A stretch of DNA of 64,000 nucleotides. It comes from Tetrapisispora phaffii CBS 4417 (lineage: Eukaryota; Ascomycota; Saccharomycetes; Saccharomycetales; Saccharomycetaceae). The stretch spans positions 868,001 to 932,000 of the forward strand of contig NC_016520.1 of NCBI RefSeq assembly GCF_000236905.1, written 5' to 3'. The notes under the pieces were generated by a model that worked only from the letters and a program-made list of their open reading frames with translations, was not told the origin of the DNA and searched no databases. Below, one piece after another: positions 42,403 through 53,379 of this stretch; within the stretch, counting starts at the first letter, position 1; each line of letters starts with the position of its first letter. The translations under genes were made by a program, and so were the position numbers.

Positions 42403-45400
42403 GATACTATATTTCAATGGTTTTTAATAGATCGAATATATTGAATATATTTCCTATGTCTTTAATTTTTCTTTTAATGAGAGGTAAAATATAAAAGCCT
42501 TAAAAAAAAAGAATAGTTGAGGACTACGTAAAAGAAAATAAATTAGCTTGCTTATATACCTTTTCAAAGCTACAAGTATTATGACCCTTAAGATAAACAG
42601 CAATTTTGAGATTATATTTTTTTTTTGAGAAATAAAACCTCCATTATTACTTATTCAGTTTAGATGTGTTGTTCAATTATATTTACTGAATATTTGAAAA
42701 CTCATGTATAACTAATATTCAGTCGTGGGAAAAAACCAATCAACGACTGTGACAATTGAGATTAATTCAAAAAATAAGTAATCAAAATTAGAACAACCTT
42801 TCTATTGTACGTCTCTGTTACCGAATAAGCTATAAACTAACTATCTCTCTGGATTGGGTTATTACCTCTATCAAATTGAGTTAATATAAAGAAAACAGGC
42901 ATAACAGCCTGCAATTTACAATATTCATTAAGTTTTCAGTACGAACAATAATTACCTTTAGCAGTAATTGTTATCCAATTCACTTATACTGTGGTTAAAT
43001 ATTAGCCACTTCAATCCAAGTGAGTTAATTTATTTCGAAATACCTCATTAAGTTTCCTAAATTGATTAGAAAGGTTTTAAATTTCGACTTTGACACTTTT
43101 ATTTTCCAAGGAATTTAAGTAAATTGAAACTTCCAATTTTTTCATTGTGTGACCAGGCAAATTAAAACAGGGTAGTCAGAAACACTCTGAGAGTGTTCGT
43201 TATTCCTTTTTTTTGTTTGTTTGTTCCAGGAAATTGTAATTAAATCTGTCATTATAATTTTCGAAACTATCAAACAAGCTACATTACAACTTCAACAACA
43301 ATATTGCATGAGAAATTATTATGTATATTTTGTTTAGTTCCTTCTCGGAATCGTGCGCGGAAATACAGTACTCCAAGAACACCTTCTATTACGTTTTTAC
43401 TAAAGGTTTTCAGTGTAATTTCTATTCTATGTCGACCTTTTTCAGTAACAATTCGTTTTAATTATATTTGTTTTTTTAACTCCGAGAAGTGAATAAGTGC
43501 TGTGTGGAAGAAAAAGAAAAGAAGCACCGTACTAACTGATTGGTTATATGTCAATTTGTTTCAGAACAAAAAAAACCTCATCGCTATTGATACACGGTTG
43601 CAAGAGTTCATTTAATTATCAACCGAATAAACACCAACAGACAGAGAGTCACATACATGACATCTTTATTCTGCGTCAGTTTATTTGAATTTACCTTTTA
43701 TTTTGGTTAACTAAGATATCTTGAGCATGCAATTCTTAGAATTGACATTTCATTGGTTTTAATTAACAATGTTTGTAATGAGAATTTTATGCAAGCAAGA
43801 AGAGACACAAAGAGAGAGAAAATGATATTCTTCTGAGAAATGTGGTACTAGAAACAGTCGTTTTTTTCTTGTTTGTTCTATTTCCAAAGGAAAACAACTC
43901 AAAAAAAAAATTGTTAGAAAAATACTCCGTGGTGCATCATTAATGGTCATTGTAATCATTTATTTACATATATATATGGGCAATTTATCGATGTGTCCAA
44001 TTACAATCAGTACCGAATTTCCAAGTTAGTGGCGGAAATGGAAATGGAGTGATTAAAAGAGAAATAAAATAAGGATGGAAAATAGATGAGTTGCAACAAT
44101 CATTAAACAGTTATCGATTGAGCGAGAATTGATGGGACTTACGTAACTGTTAAAAACTGTCGAGTTTACTTGTTTCTTAATGTATGTATTTAAAGTGAAG
44201 TGTAAAGCAAAGTGAAGTAACTGACTTCCTATAGGCGAGATTCATCCGGCGTAAAAGTAACAACGGTTGTATTTCATTTAATGCGGTTGGTTACCGAAAA
44301 CGAGTAGGATGTCCTCAAAAGAATAACTTTACCATGTAAACAAATATAGTAATTTATGCTAGATAGATGTATATACAATGTTTGTCTCCGTTTAGAATAT
44401 TACATTGTATAGATACAAGTATCTTTCTCCATCTGATTAATGATAGGGGATGGAAGGGGGTGATGGAACAGAAGATAACTTATTTTGAGAACGAGGAATC
44501 AGACCTTTTCATCGTTTTATTTTTTACAACCATCGTCTCGGACTACTAACATATGGGAACTCGGATTTTTAAGAAATATCGAAAATCTATGGATACAATC
44601 TTGGTTGTATAATAATTTTACAAACAATATTGTTTAAATTCACTCAAAACCTAACTCACCTGATCAGTTCTTTTCTTTTTCGCTCCTTTCTCTGGTATGA
44701 TATGTCTTTAAGTCACGAAGCACACTTAGGACACTTTATGAATGGGATGCCCATCAATTATCAATAACTTCTGGACAAAAGTAATAGACCAGAAAATTTA
44801 TAGTATCCATTGTAAATGCCTGGAAAATAATATAACTTCTTGACCTTTCATATCAAATTATATATCTAAGGACATTGCATGACTGAATCATGCGATTGTT
44901 GCTTCGTTAGAGCGTCAGATACATATTTATTCGCATGCATACACGTACGTGGACAAACACACATACATATATATGTGTGCATTTTTGTAAGCTGTCTCAG
45001 CGAAGTATTAAAATATCATAGCCCTTTATTAAGTTACAGAGCGGTTAAACGTCGATTCCTGTTAATGTTATCAAAATATCTGAGTGTTGCTAATATAAAC
45101 TTAAATATAAATCCATGTATGTCTGCAGCAAGACATGCAGTCACATTTCTATATTTTAATAGAATCAGAAATATCTATAACTCAATTTTTAGATCTACTA
45201 TAGACTAGATTAAATAATGAAAATGATCTTACCAAATATACTACAATAATTTAAAATGTCATTCTATTTACGAAGTTTCCTTAAATTTTTCTGTTACTGA
45301 AATTTTTCGTAGTCCGTCTCAGAAATTGGATTTGTGTCACAATGCATGTATAAGATACATATTTATTCATTAAAGTAAAAGTATCATAAACCATTAAATA

Positions 45401-45517
45401 TTTTGACTGTTTATTACCTATATTTCTGCTATCACACCAGACATAGTAAGAATCCTGAGGAATTTAAATTAGCTTTCAATAAAAACCTGCAAAACATATA
45501 TATATAGCTATTTTAAT
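42403..45517. other. 3.1-kb divergent region MRH1/GIP1-like gene
   Basis: No gene recognised. A 109-codon ATG frame at 44879-45208 exists but resembles nothing I know and includes a TATATATGTGTG simple-sequence part, so it is not called. An exact CTCATCGC (PAC reverse) lies at 43577-43584. Much of the region probably is the remains of genes lost after duplication plus a long MRH1 promoter. Confidence 0.5.
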
Positions 45518-47056
45518 ATGAAAGAAAAAAATAGGCATAAAAAAAATTACGAACTGAATAAACAATCCCTAAAGGTTTGGTTTCATCATATTTTTTATAG
45601 AGAAGAATACGATGATAGATTTTATAACGATATAAACATTACAATCGACTCCCAATATGATTATTCTAGCCTATTACCATTTTATAAAAATAAAAATACA
45701 GATAATGAGTTATATTCAAGTGATGTGAAATCTTCAAAATTTAAACAATTTAAGTATAAACTAAAGGTTAAGTTAGTTCCTAAATCTAATAGTGAAGTCA
45801 ACCATTCTTTTTTCAGTGATAAAGAAGAAAATTCTATTAATATCGAAAATTCTATTAATAAATCAAGTATGTTATTTAATAAGTATAAAATCACTGAGAG
45901 TGAAATTTCAAATTTACTAGAAAGAACGAGCAAGGATCATAATTGCCCATTTGAAGATAACATAGATCCAACTTTGTCCCTACCTTTCCAAAATATTTCT
46001 TATCAAGAAATGTGCACAGCTTTAAAAAACAATTTAGATATTACACTAGACTCTTTCAAATCAAGTTCTATAACTTCTCAAACTAAAATTACTATAGAGT
46101 CTAATACTAATTCTGATGGAAATAAAGAAAATAATGTAGACGATGAGCTTGTTAAAAATTCTATAGAAATTGATGATAATTGTGAAGTTAAGAGTGAAAA
46201 TACAAATAATGTATATTTAAAATATATGCAAGACAATATTTCTAATGAATACAATTATGGAGCAGACGAAGTTCTCGATTCTGATTCAATAAAAGAGGAT
46301 TCTTCAGAATATTCATCATCATTAGAAGAATTATCTGATTTAGAAATTTCAAATTCTTCAAATAACAATTCCGACTCATTTAACGAATCAAAGGAAAAAA
46401 TACTTACTATCCCAACCTTCAAATTACCAGATGATAAAGATGATAGTATTAGAACTTCTAATGTTACAAAGACCAAAAGCTCTTTAGAAGAATTATTCGA
46501 GGAACCTGCTGTGTCAACAAATAGAAAGAGCCGATCATGTCTTTCGAAACGCGAGAGTAAATTCAGTTCAATAAGATCGAATGAATATTGTAATCCCAGG
46601 ACATTTGACATTACTGAATTGTCAGTGGTTAATTTTGATAATATAAACGGTAAGCATATTGACATGACAGAGAAGTTCAAAAAAAGAAAATGTAATAAAA
46701 ATATTGCATTAGATGAAAAAAACTTGTCAGTAAAATTCAATAACAATTCATTGTTATTTCAATATAGCAGATCAACAAGAAATAACAAATCAAAATTTAA
46801 GCCCTATACAAGTTATTCACTCCCTCAATTAAGATCAGGAAATTCTGGGCAAGTCAAATCAATTCTTAAAAATAAAGTAAATAATGTTGAAGAAGAAGAA
46901 GCAAGAAGAGTAGTTAATTGTGATAAAGTCAATTTTGAATCCTTTTTAAAATATTTGGATCATTTTGAATCTCAAAGATACCTTTCTGAAGATACTTTAA
47001 GCAAAATAAGAGAAAAACAAATACATAATTATTATTCAAAAAAAAGTGTATTATGA
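45518..47056 (+). CDS. GIP1-like putative protein phosphatase 1 regulator
   Basis: 512 aa, not recognised by sequence with certainty. The protein is highly acidic and Ser/Asn-rich, without membrane spans or a globular domain I can name. Two candidate PP1-docking motifs are visible: SVKF at 404-407 and KVNF at 470-473 in the conserved-looking C-terminal third, which also holds SYSLPQL and KSILKNK. The position argues for GIP1 (YBR045C, 573 aa, a meiosis-specific PP1 subunit needed for spore wall formation): it lies on the expected strand next to SES1 and TCM62, where TCM62 is YBR044C. A sequence CACAAAT (core of the Ndt80 middle sporulation element, imperfect at the last flanking base) is found at 45330-45336 reversed. 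REG1/REG2 was considered and fits less well. Confidence 0.5.
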   Translation: MKEKNRHKKNYELNKQSLKVWFHHIFYREEYDDRFYNDINITIDSQYDYSSLLPFYKNKNTDNELYSSDVKSSKFKQFKYKLKVKLVPKSNSEVNHSFFSDKEENSINIENSINKSSMLFNKYKITESEISNLLERTSKDHNCPFEDNIDPTLSLPFQNISYQEMCTALKNNLDITLDSFKSSSITSQTKITIESNTNSDGNKENNVDDELVKNSIEIDDNCEVKSENTNNVYLKYMQDNISNEYNYGADEVLDSDSIKEDSSEYSSSLEELSDLEISNSSNNNSDSFNESKEKILTIPTFKLPDDKDDSIRTSNVTKTKSSLEELFEEPAVSTNRKSRSCLSKRESKFSSIRSNEYCNPRTFDITELSVVNFDNINGKHIDMTEKFKKRKCNKNIALDEKNLSVKFNNNSLLFQYSRSTRNNKSKFKPYTSYSLPQLRSGNSGQVKSILKNKVNNVEEEEARRVVNCDKVNFESFLKYLDHFESQRYLSEDTLSKIREKQIHNYYSKKSVL

Positions 47057-47345
47057 ATTTGGTGCCAAAACTAGAAAAGAGAAATTTCTATTGCATACTA
47101 CTTTTTTTAAATATTTTTATATATGCAAATGAAAGAAACAAAGTCCTTAATAGCACCTTTAATTACATTTAAAGAGACGGTTGTGATAAATTATTAAATC
47201 ATTTGAAAAAGCAGTTCCGTATTAATATTAAGTTCTTTTATCTGAGATATAAAAAAGGTATTAAAACAACAATTCTAATATATAATTATATATTAGAAAG
47301 AAATTTATTGATATATAAATTAATAGAAAATTACATAAATGTAGT

Positions 47346-48722
47346 TTATTTCTTCTTGTTAGAGGTTGAGTTTTTTGGTAATTCTTTAACGAATGGTAAG
47401 AATTCTGGTTCACCTGGAATGTACTTTCTCAAGACTTCAGGAATGACCAAACCATCTTCAGTTTGGTAATTTTCTAAAACACAACATAAAGCTCTTTGAG
47501 TAGCAGCTAAAGTGGAATTCAAACAATGAACGTATTTCTTTTCCCTTTCACTCATCTTCTTGATACCACATCTGATTTCTAAGTTTCTAGATTGGTAATC
47601 GGTACAGTTGGAACAAGAAACTAATTCCTTATACTCCTTTTGGTATGGGAACCAAGCTTCTAAATCGTATTTCTTGGCAGCAGCATTATTTAATTCACCA
47701 GAAACAATACCAACAACACGGTATGGTAATTTTAAAGATTGGTAAAATTCTTCGGAAGCATCAATCATTTTATCGAATTCTTCCCAAGACTTTTCTGGTT
47801 CAGTTATAACGAATTGTTCAATCTTTTCAAAAGCATGGACTCTGAAAACACCCCAAGCATCTTTACCGTGAGAGCCAGCTTCTCTTCTAAAACAAGAAGA
47901 ATAACCAACATAGCGGATTGGTAATTGTTCTTGTGGCTTTTCGAACCATTCACCACTGTGGTAGGCTGAAATTGGTTGTTCAGAAGTGGCAATTAAGTAT
48001 TTTTCATCATCACCATCAATGACTTTGTATAGTTCTTCGTCAAATTGAGATAATTGTGCAGTTTTAGCCATGACTTCTTTGTTCATCATAACTGGAGCTT
48101 GTAATGGAATGTATCCCTTCTGAGCCAAAAAGTTTAGACCATAGTTAATCAAGGCTTGATTCAAGAAAACACCATAATTTCTAAAGAAGTAACCTCTGTG
48201 ACCAGAAATTTTGACACCGCGTTCTGGATCATAACCATCTAATCTTAATAAAACTTCGTGGTGGGACAAAGCTGCTGGCTTACCAGTAACAGAAGCTACT
48301 GGACCAACATCTTCTAAACCTTCGGGTTTCCAAGTACGAACTAATTCATTGTTTTCTTCATCATTAGAAATAACGACACTTGGATGAACGATGTTACCAA
48401 TTTGGTTAACCTTGTTTCTCAAAGCTTTGTCTTCTTCTTGTTCTTTTTCTGTTAGGTTCTTTTTTTCTTCAGTAATTTGGTCTTTCTCAGCTAATAATTC
48501 AGTAGCATCTTCCTTATTTTTAAATTTCAAACCAATGTCCTTTTGTAACTTGTTTAATTTTTTATTCAACTCGTCTAAATCGAATCTAGTCTTGACCCAG
48601 TCCTTATAGTCAGCGATAATTTCATCTACTAACTCGACGTTGGCATGTCTGGCCTTTTGAGATTCCCTAATTAATTCTGGATTACCACCTTTCTCGACAA
48701 TAAATTGGTTGATATCTAACAT
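47346..48722 (-). CDS. SES1: Cytosolic seryl-tRNA synthetase
   Basis: 458 aa (462 in S. cerevisiae). It charges tRNA-Ser. The N-terminal long coiled coil (about residues 30-105), which grips the tRNA-Ser variable arm, is followed by the class II core: motif 1 near LINYGLNFLAQKGYIPLQAP, motif 2 CFRREAGSHGKDAWGVFRVHAFEKIEQF, and motif 3 NSTLAATQRALCCVLENYQTEDG. It ends in a short lysine tail (SNKKK). Strong codon bias points to high expression. It converges with the GIP1-like gene (289 bp). Upstream there is a 72-bp hexamer repeat, probably in or near the leader. Confidence 0.97.
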   Translation of the reverse strand: MLDINQFIVEKGGNPELIRESQKARHANVELVDEIIADYKDWVKTRFDLDELNKKLNKLQKDIGLKFKNKEDATELLAEKDQITEEKKNLTEKEQEEDKALRNKVNQIGNIVHPSVVISNDEENNELVRTWKPEGLEDVGPVASVTGKPAALSHHEVLLRLDGYDPERGVKISGHRGYFFRNYGVFLNQALINYGLNFLAQKGYIPLQAPVMMNKEVMAKTAQLSQFDEELYKVIDGDDEKYLIATSEQPISAYHSGEWFEKPQEQLPIRYVGYSSCFRREAGSHGKDAWGVFRVHAFEKIEQFVITEPEKSWEEFDKMIDASEEFYQSLKLPYRVVGIVSGELNNAAAKKYDLEAWFPYQKEYKELVSCSNCTDYQSRNLEIRCGIKKMSEREKKYVHCLNSTLAATQRALCCVLENYQTEDGLVIPEVLRKYIPGEPEFLPFVKELPKNSTSNKKK

Positions 48723-49817
48723 ATTGAAATAAGTTGATCGAAGTCAATGGTCTTGATTTAGTATTTTCGTAAAATATAAATAACAAGTAGCAAAGCTTTC
48801 TTTGACAACAAATAGAAATCACAATCACAATTACAATTACAATTACAATTACAATTACAATTACAATTACAATTACAATTACAATTACAATTACAATTAA
48901 ATTTAATAACTAGATGAAATTATTAATAGACTTTTTTTAAAATATATAGATAGTATGAAGTTAGATGATTTGGAATAGTATTGGATTAGAACTTCAAGTT
49001 CTATATGTTTCTTTGGTTCATTACTTTTTTCGAGATGATAGTAAAATAATTTTTCTTCATAATTTAATTTGAAATTTCGTTGTGTTCATTTCGAGATTTG
49101 AAAGAATTCTGAAAAGCGGCGAAATTAGAATCGTAACGATATACGATGTGCTAATGATAAACCTAGCTCATCGCAGAATACAATAACAAGTTGTTTAAAT
49201 CGATCTATAACTGAAAAGTAAATAGTAGTATAAAATTTACCTAATTTTATATCAATAAAGATTCTTAGCTTCCAATTAATGATATGAGAAGATTGCTTGT
49301 TCGTTCAAGACAAACTCTCTTCTCTTGTTCCATACTAACCCATCGAGATGTATGGAACACCGCCCTCTAACGAGATTTCTTTATCGAGTACAAGTCATAC
49401 GTTCTAGCAAATCATATTCTATTTTTCCCTTTACCAAGGAAGACATTTTGGCGGAGTACTAGTTACATATAGCAATGAATGTATACTAAGTTCATTGTGA
49501 GAATTGGTATTTAATCATGTCATGCGAGATAATATATGTGAACAATTAATATGTTATCTACAACTACGCAGATCTGTAATTATATACACACTATTGATCT
49601 TATTTTCCTAATAATTAAATTTTGAAACCTGTTGAGAAGGCGCAAAATATGTCATCGAATTATGCATAATGCTTTCTAATAGTCCTTTCTTCAGCATCCC
49701 AATGCATGTGGGATTACAATTTGGACAGAAAGATATCAATATACTGAACAACTATGATCGCAACACTTATTATACCGGTGCTTAAAAATAGAGACTCGAA
49801 ATGATAGCTTTGCTTAT
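48723..49817. other. SES1 upstream region
   Basis: 1.1 kb between SES1 and LTR B. Holds the ACAATT microsatellite and an exact CTCATCGC (PAC reverse) at 49167-49174. No gene. Confidence 0.55.
48827..48898. repeat. Hexamer microsatellite (ACAATT)12
   Basis: Twelve perfect ACAATT units, preceded by one ACAATC unit. The SES1 start is 104 bp away, so on the SES1-sense strand the repeat reads (AATTGT)12 and may lie in the 5' leader or core promoter. Confidence 0.95.
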
Positions 49818-50182
49818 TGTTGGAAATGTAACTGGTCGTATAAGTGACTATACGATACCAGATATTACCTCTTTAGGAGACTATTGTTGCAAACCTGAAA
49901 CAATGTGCCTGCAAGAATGTAATAGCAGAATTCCTAATGCATAAATAGTACTGTAGAACCATCAGCCTGCCGTACGTGTTCAACTCGACGACGTCGTCTC
50001 GTTGGACAGAACGGTAGATTGAAATATTATGTATATATAAACCCCGGTAATCAATAGCTAATAATTCATTGATCCAGGCCCAGGAGACCAGAGAGATTAA
50101 TCTGATTATATAGTATATAATCTAACAACTTTTAATATATTAAAGCAATGAATTCATCTATTGAGCATTATGGTATCTAACG
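49818..50182 (+). repeat. Solo LTR of family B (365 bp)
   Basis: Same length and start (TGTTGGAAATGTAACTGG) as the copy at 38548-38912; the 3' end is decayed (GGTATCTAACG). It begins with a decayed pol C-terminal sequence, then TGCATAAATAGTACTG and the AT-rich late part. No clear target duplication, so it is old. It ends 90 bp before tRNA-Val. Ten bases before the start (CTTTGCTTAT) are also shared with the other copy. Confidence 0.8.
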
Positions 50183-50272
50183 GGTCCATATTATCTACTA
50201 ATAGGGTTCTATTTCCCAAAAAACTCTAGATCAACTAAATCTCCAATACCAGTTAATATTATTACTGTCACA

Positions 50273-50346
50273 GGTCCAATGGTCCAGTGGTTTACGACGT
50301 CGCCTTTACACGGCGAAGATCCCGAGTTCGAACCTCGGTTGGATCA
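50273..50346 (+). tRNA. tRNA-Val (anticodon UAC)
   Basis: 74 nt, no intron. Acceptor GGTCCAA pairs with TTGGATC, discriminator A; anticodon stem-loop CGCCTTTACACGGCG (anticodon TAC); T-arm CCGAGTTCGAACCTCGG. Nearly the same as S. cerevisiae tRNA-Val(UAC). Confidence 0.97.
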
Positions 50347-50355
50347 TATTCTGTG

Positions 50356-50361
50356 TTTTTT
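50356..50361 (+). terminator. Pol III terminator of tRNA-Val
   Basis: Six T, nine bases after the discriminator. Confidence 0.8.
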
Positions 50362-50969
50362 GGCACTCTCAAAAAGGAAGAACCACTAACGTAGTTAGTA
50401 CAAGAAATATACTTGGAATTAAGATTTCAATATTAGGATATGTCAATAAGTTAACTAGAATGTTACTACGCAATACTACCATGTGTACCGAATTATTCTT
50501 GAAGGTAGTGTGGTCCTTGATATCAATTATTTTTTTCAATAATTTTGCGTAGTATAACTCTTTATCAATCTATAAAGAGCTTATTTAATTTACAGATTGA
50601 GACAGCTTGCATTTCATAAAATATTAAAAAATACAAAATAAACTACACTACAGTATAGGACAAACACAATAATATAGTTTCCCACGTCTGAATAACACAA
50701 TTAACATCAATTTAAACAGGTAAAACATGTAAACAGGTAAACTGATGTTTAATCATTAATATTACTTCTTAAATTAGTTTAGACAAAAACACAAACCACC
50801 AAAAGTAACACAAAATGTTACTGTATTATCAATGAATGTCAATATCGTAATCACTTTTGTATGATCAGAAAAAGATGAAGTTCATCAAATCCCCAGCATT
50901 TTGTTCTAACTTGTAGCTTACCATTGCAATTGAAATTTCATAAAATATTGGGAATTGGAGATGAGCATT

Positions 50970-50976
50970 CGGGTAA
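50970..50976 (-). promoter_or_regulatory. Reb1-like site upstream of TCM62
   Basis: CGGGTAA, the exact reverse of TTACCCG, 256 bp before the TCM62 ATG, a typical Reb1 distance. Confidence 0.4.
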
Positions 50977-51231
50977 ATTCAACCATAATTGATATTCACT
51001 TTTCATAATACTACTTGAGGTACAACAATTAGAATCATTGAATAATGAATTATCGAGGTCTCAAATGATTGCCCATATCTTAATAAAAACTATTTACCTA
51101 TCGATTGAATTTTGTCTTAATCTTGTTTAGTATATATTTTGTATCATAATTTGGGTAGCTTGAAATTTTGCTTTCCAGTCGGAACTATCAGGTACAGAAT
51201 ACTGTTACTCCTTCACTGTAAGAGATCATCA

Positions 51232-52953
51232 ATGCACTCAATTAGGGTTTCAAATAATATTTATCAATCCTTAAATGTATTCTCTCGTACATTAAAAACT
51301 TTACACACTCCTGTTTATAAAATAAACACATTACCGACAAGAGAAATATTGCTTCAAAAAATTATTGATTTAGATAATATTTTATGCCAAAGTTCACATA
51401 ATAAATTTTTATTATATCAATGGAAATATAGAAATACACCACAATTGATTACATCTGATGATTATTTAATATCACAGAAGGTAGTAAAAGATTATATTGA
51501 GTCTTTACAACAAGATGATGCAAATAGCAAGGGACTTCAGAGACACAAAGAATCTAAGTTGGGAAAAATAGGTATCCAATTATTTCTCGAATGCCATAAT
51601 AACAATGTCACACAATTGAGCACTTCACTAGCTACGGGGATCATGAAAATCTATAATAAAAATCCTAGTAAAAGCACTTTAGAAGGTATTAAGTTAGCTT
51701 TCGATTTACTAAGAAATTTTCTCAATGAAAATAAAATCCAAATCAATGATAAGGAAGAGGTTAATGCAGTTGTGAAGAAACAATTGAATGATAATGAAAA
51801 AGATATACAAATAGTAAATAAAGTTTTGGAATCCATAGATTACAATTTGTTTTCTGATGATATTGTGAGATTTGTTCGAGGGAACACGTTTCTAGACAAT
51901 CTTGAAGTTACTAAAGGCTGGAAATTTTGTGACGGTATAATTGCTTCTAATGAACCTTATTTGAGATCTCTGGATATACCAAAAAAAAAATTAGTTTCCA
52001 TAGACTCTGATCTATTAGTCTTAATGGTTGACGGAAAATTGACCGAGGCCAACAAGATATTACCTTCTATTAAATACGCTACGAGGTCTAATAAGTCATT
52101 AGTTTTGATTATAGATGGCGAAGTTAAAGGAGATGCGCTGGCCGCCATTTCAATGAATAATAACAAAAATAAACGAAATAATAACGTAAGCAGGACTATT
52201 ATTTTAAAATACAATCCTGCTTCATTCAATGGCATTAGCTTACAAGAAAATCATTCATTGATTAACTACTTGAAGTTACCATTGGGTGTCTCAAGCATCT
52301 ATTCACCGAACTTCAGTGAATTTGCCCCAAGTAAAGTAAGTGCAGATAATTTTTTTGGTTCCCTTAACTCAATAAAAGCTACTACTGGAGAAGCATTCTT
52401 ATATAGTGATTCTAGCTGGGATATGACATCTGATCCAGATATGCAATTTATAAGGAAAACAGTCACTGTTCATGTAGGGGCATCCAGCAAAGTTGAAATT
52501 GACCAAAGAATAGGTAAATTAGACAATCTTGTAAATAATATACTTTGCAACGGTTTGGCAGAAGGATTTTTACCAAGTTATGGAACCTCATTGATAAAAT
52601 GCATTCCTCTAATCAGTAAGCTAGAGTCATCAATAGACGACACTGATGTAAAATTAGGTATTAATGCTGTAATGGATGCTTTGCAATTATCTATGATTTC
52701 ATCATTAAAAAATTTATCAGGACATAAATTGATTCAAGTGACAAATAATATAACAGAAACAGCATATAATAGTTCATTTGAACAAGCAAAAATCGGTAAT
52801 ACAGATGAATTTATCGATTTAGTGAAATTGGGAATATTAGAACCATGGAATAAAGTTGATACGACATTACAAAATACCTTAAAGTTTATAAATGCTATGA
52901 CTAGTTTTAACATAGTTGTTTCAAAAGTCTTTGAAAAACCAAAAAAAGAGTAA
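51232..52953 (+). CDS. TCM62: Tcm62, mitochondrial chaperonin-like protein
   Basis: 573 aa from the ATG at 51232 (572 in S. cerevisiae). Distant relative of Hsp60, needed to assemble succinate dehydrogenase in the mitochondrial matrix. The N-terminus is basic with hydroxyl residues and no acids for about 35 residues (MHSIRVSNNIYQSLNVFSRTL), a good import signal. The body follows the Hsp60 layout loosely: GMKIYNK-like helices, an apical part with the LKYNPASFNG segment, and a C-terminal IDQRIGKLDNLVNNILCNGLAEGFLPSYGTSL segment resembling the Hsp60 return to the equatorial domain. The ATPase motifs of true chaperonins are not conserved, as usual for this family. The start choice matters: an upstream extension without ATG would hide the import signal. 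Confidence 0.92.
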   Translation: MHSIRVSNNIYQSLNVFSRTLKTLHTPVYKINTLPTREILLQKIIDLDNILCQSSHNKFLLYQWKYRNTPQLITSDDYLISQKVVKDYIESLQQDDANSKGLQRHKESKLGKIGIQLFLECHNNNVTQLSTSLATGIMKIYNKNPSKSTLEGIKLAFDLLRNFLNENKIQINDKEEVNAVVKKQLNDNEKDIQIVNKVLESIDYNLFSDDIVRFVRGNTFLDNLEVTKGWKFCDGIIASNEPYLRSLDIPKKKLVSIDSDLLVLMVDGKLTEANKILPSIKYATRSNKSLVLIIDGEVKGDALAAISMNNNKNKRNNNVSRTIILKYNPASFNGISLQENHSLINYLKLPLGVSSIYSPNFSEFAPSKVSADNFFGSLNSIKATTGEAFLYSDSSWDMTSDPDMQFIRKTVTVHVGASSKVEIDQRIGKLDNLVNNILCNGLAEGFLPSYGTSLIKCIPLISKLESSIDDTDVKLGINAVMDALQLSMISSLKNLSGHKLIQVTNNITETAYNSSFEQAKIGNTDEFIDLVKLGILEPWNKVDTTLQNTLKFINAMTSFNIVVSKVFEKPKKE

Positions 52954-53379
52954 TAATATATCACCACCTCATTATAGCACTAAAGATTTGTCAAGAAATT
53001 ATCATGTAAATACTAAAGATTAATAAATAAATTTTCAGTTTTATTTAAATCCAGAGGAATATTCCTAATCTCATATTCTGTATATAGTACTTGAAGTAGA
53101 AAAGTAGATAAATAAAAATTTAACACTGTCTTATGACTTGGTACTTAACGACCGTATATCTAATTCTAAAAGTATCGCTATTATACATTATGCGCCTTGC
53201 TACGTAATCTTAAAAACCAAATATTCTATTATCAAACGAAACTTATATATAAGGAATGTTTGAATGGAACTAGAACGAAGTTAAATACTAGAGATTTAAG
53301 GTGAAGTGTTGAGAGGGAAGATATAACGAAGCAAGGATAAATTAAAAGTGCAGTTACCAAATTTTAATTGTTTTAAAAT
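52954..53379. other. Spacer TCM62/acyltransferase
   Basis: 426 bp, AT-rich; no gene or site called. Confidence 0.55.

Larger units (their letters stand above)
50347..51231. other. Spacer tRNA-Val/TCM62
   Basis: 885 bp, AT-rich, with a Reb1-like site listed separately. No gene seen. The frame of TCM62 is open for 31 codons upstream of its ATG. Confidence 0.55.

Noticed and set aside
44879..45208. 109-codon ATG frame upstream of the GIP1-like gene
   Set aside because: No family resemblance, Cys/His/Tyr-rich random composition and a TATATATGTGTG tract inside; not enough for a gene.
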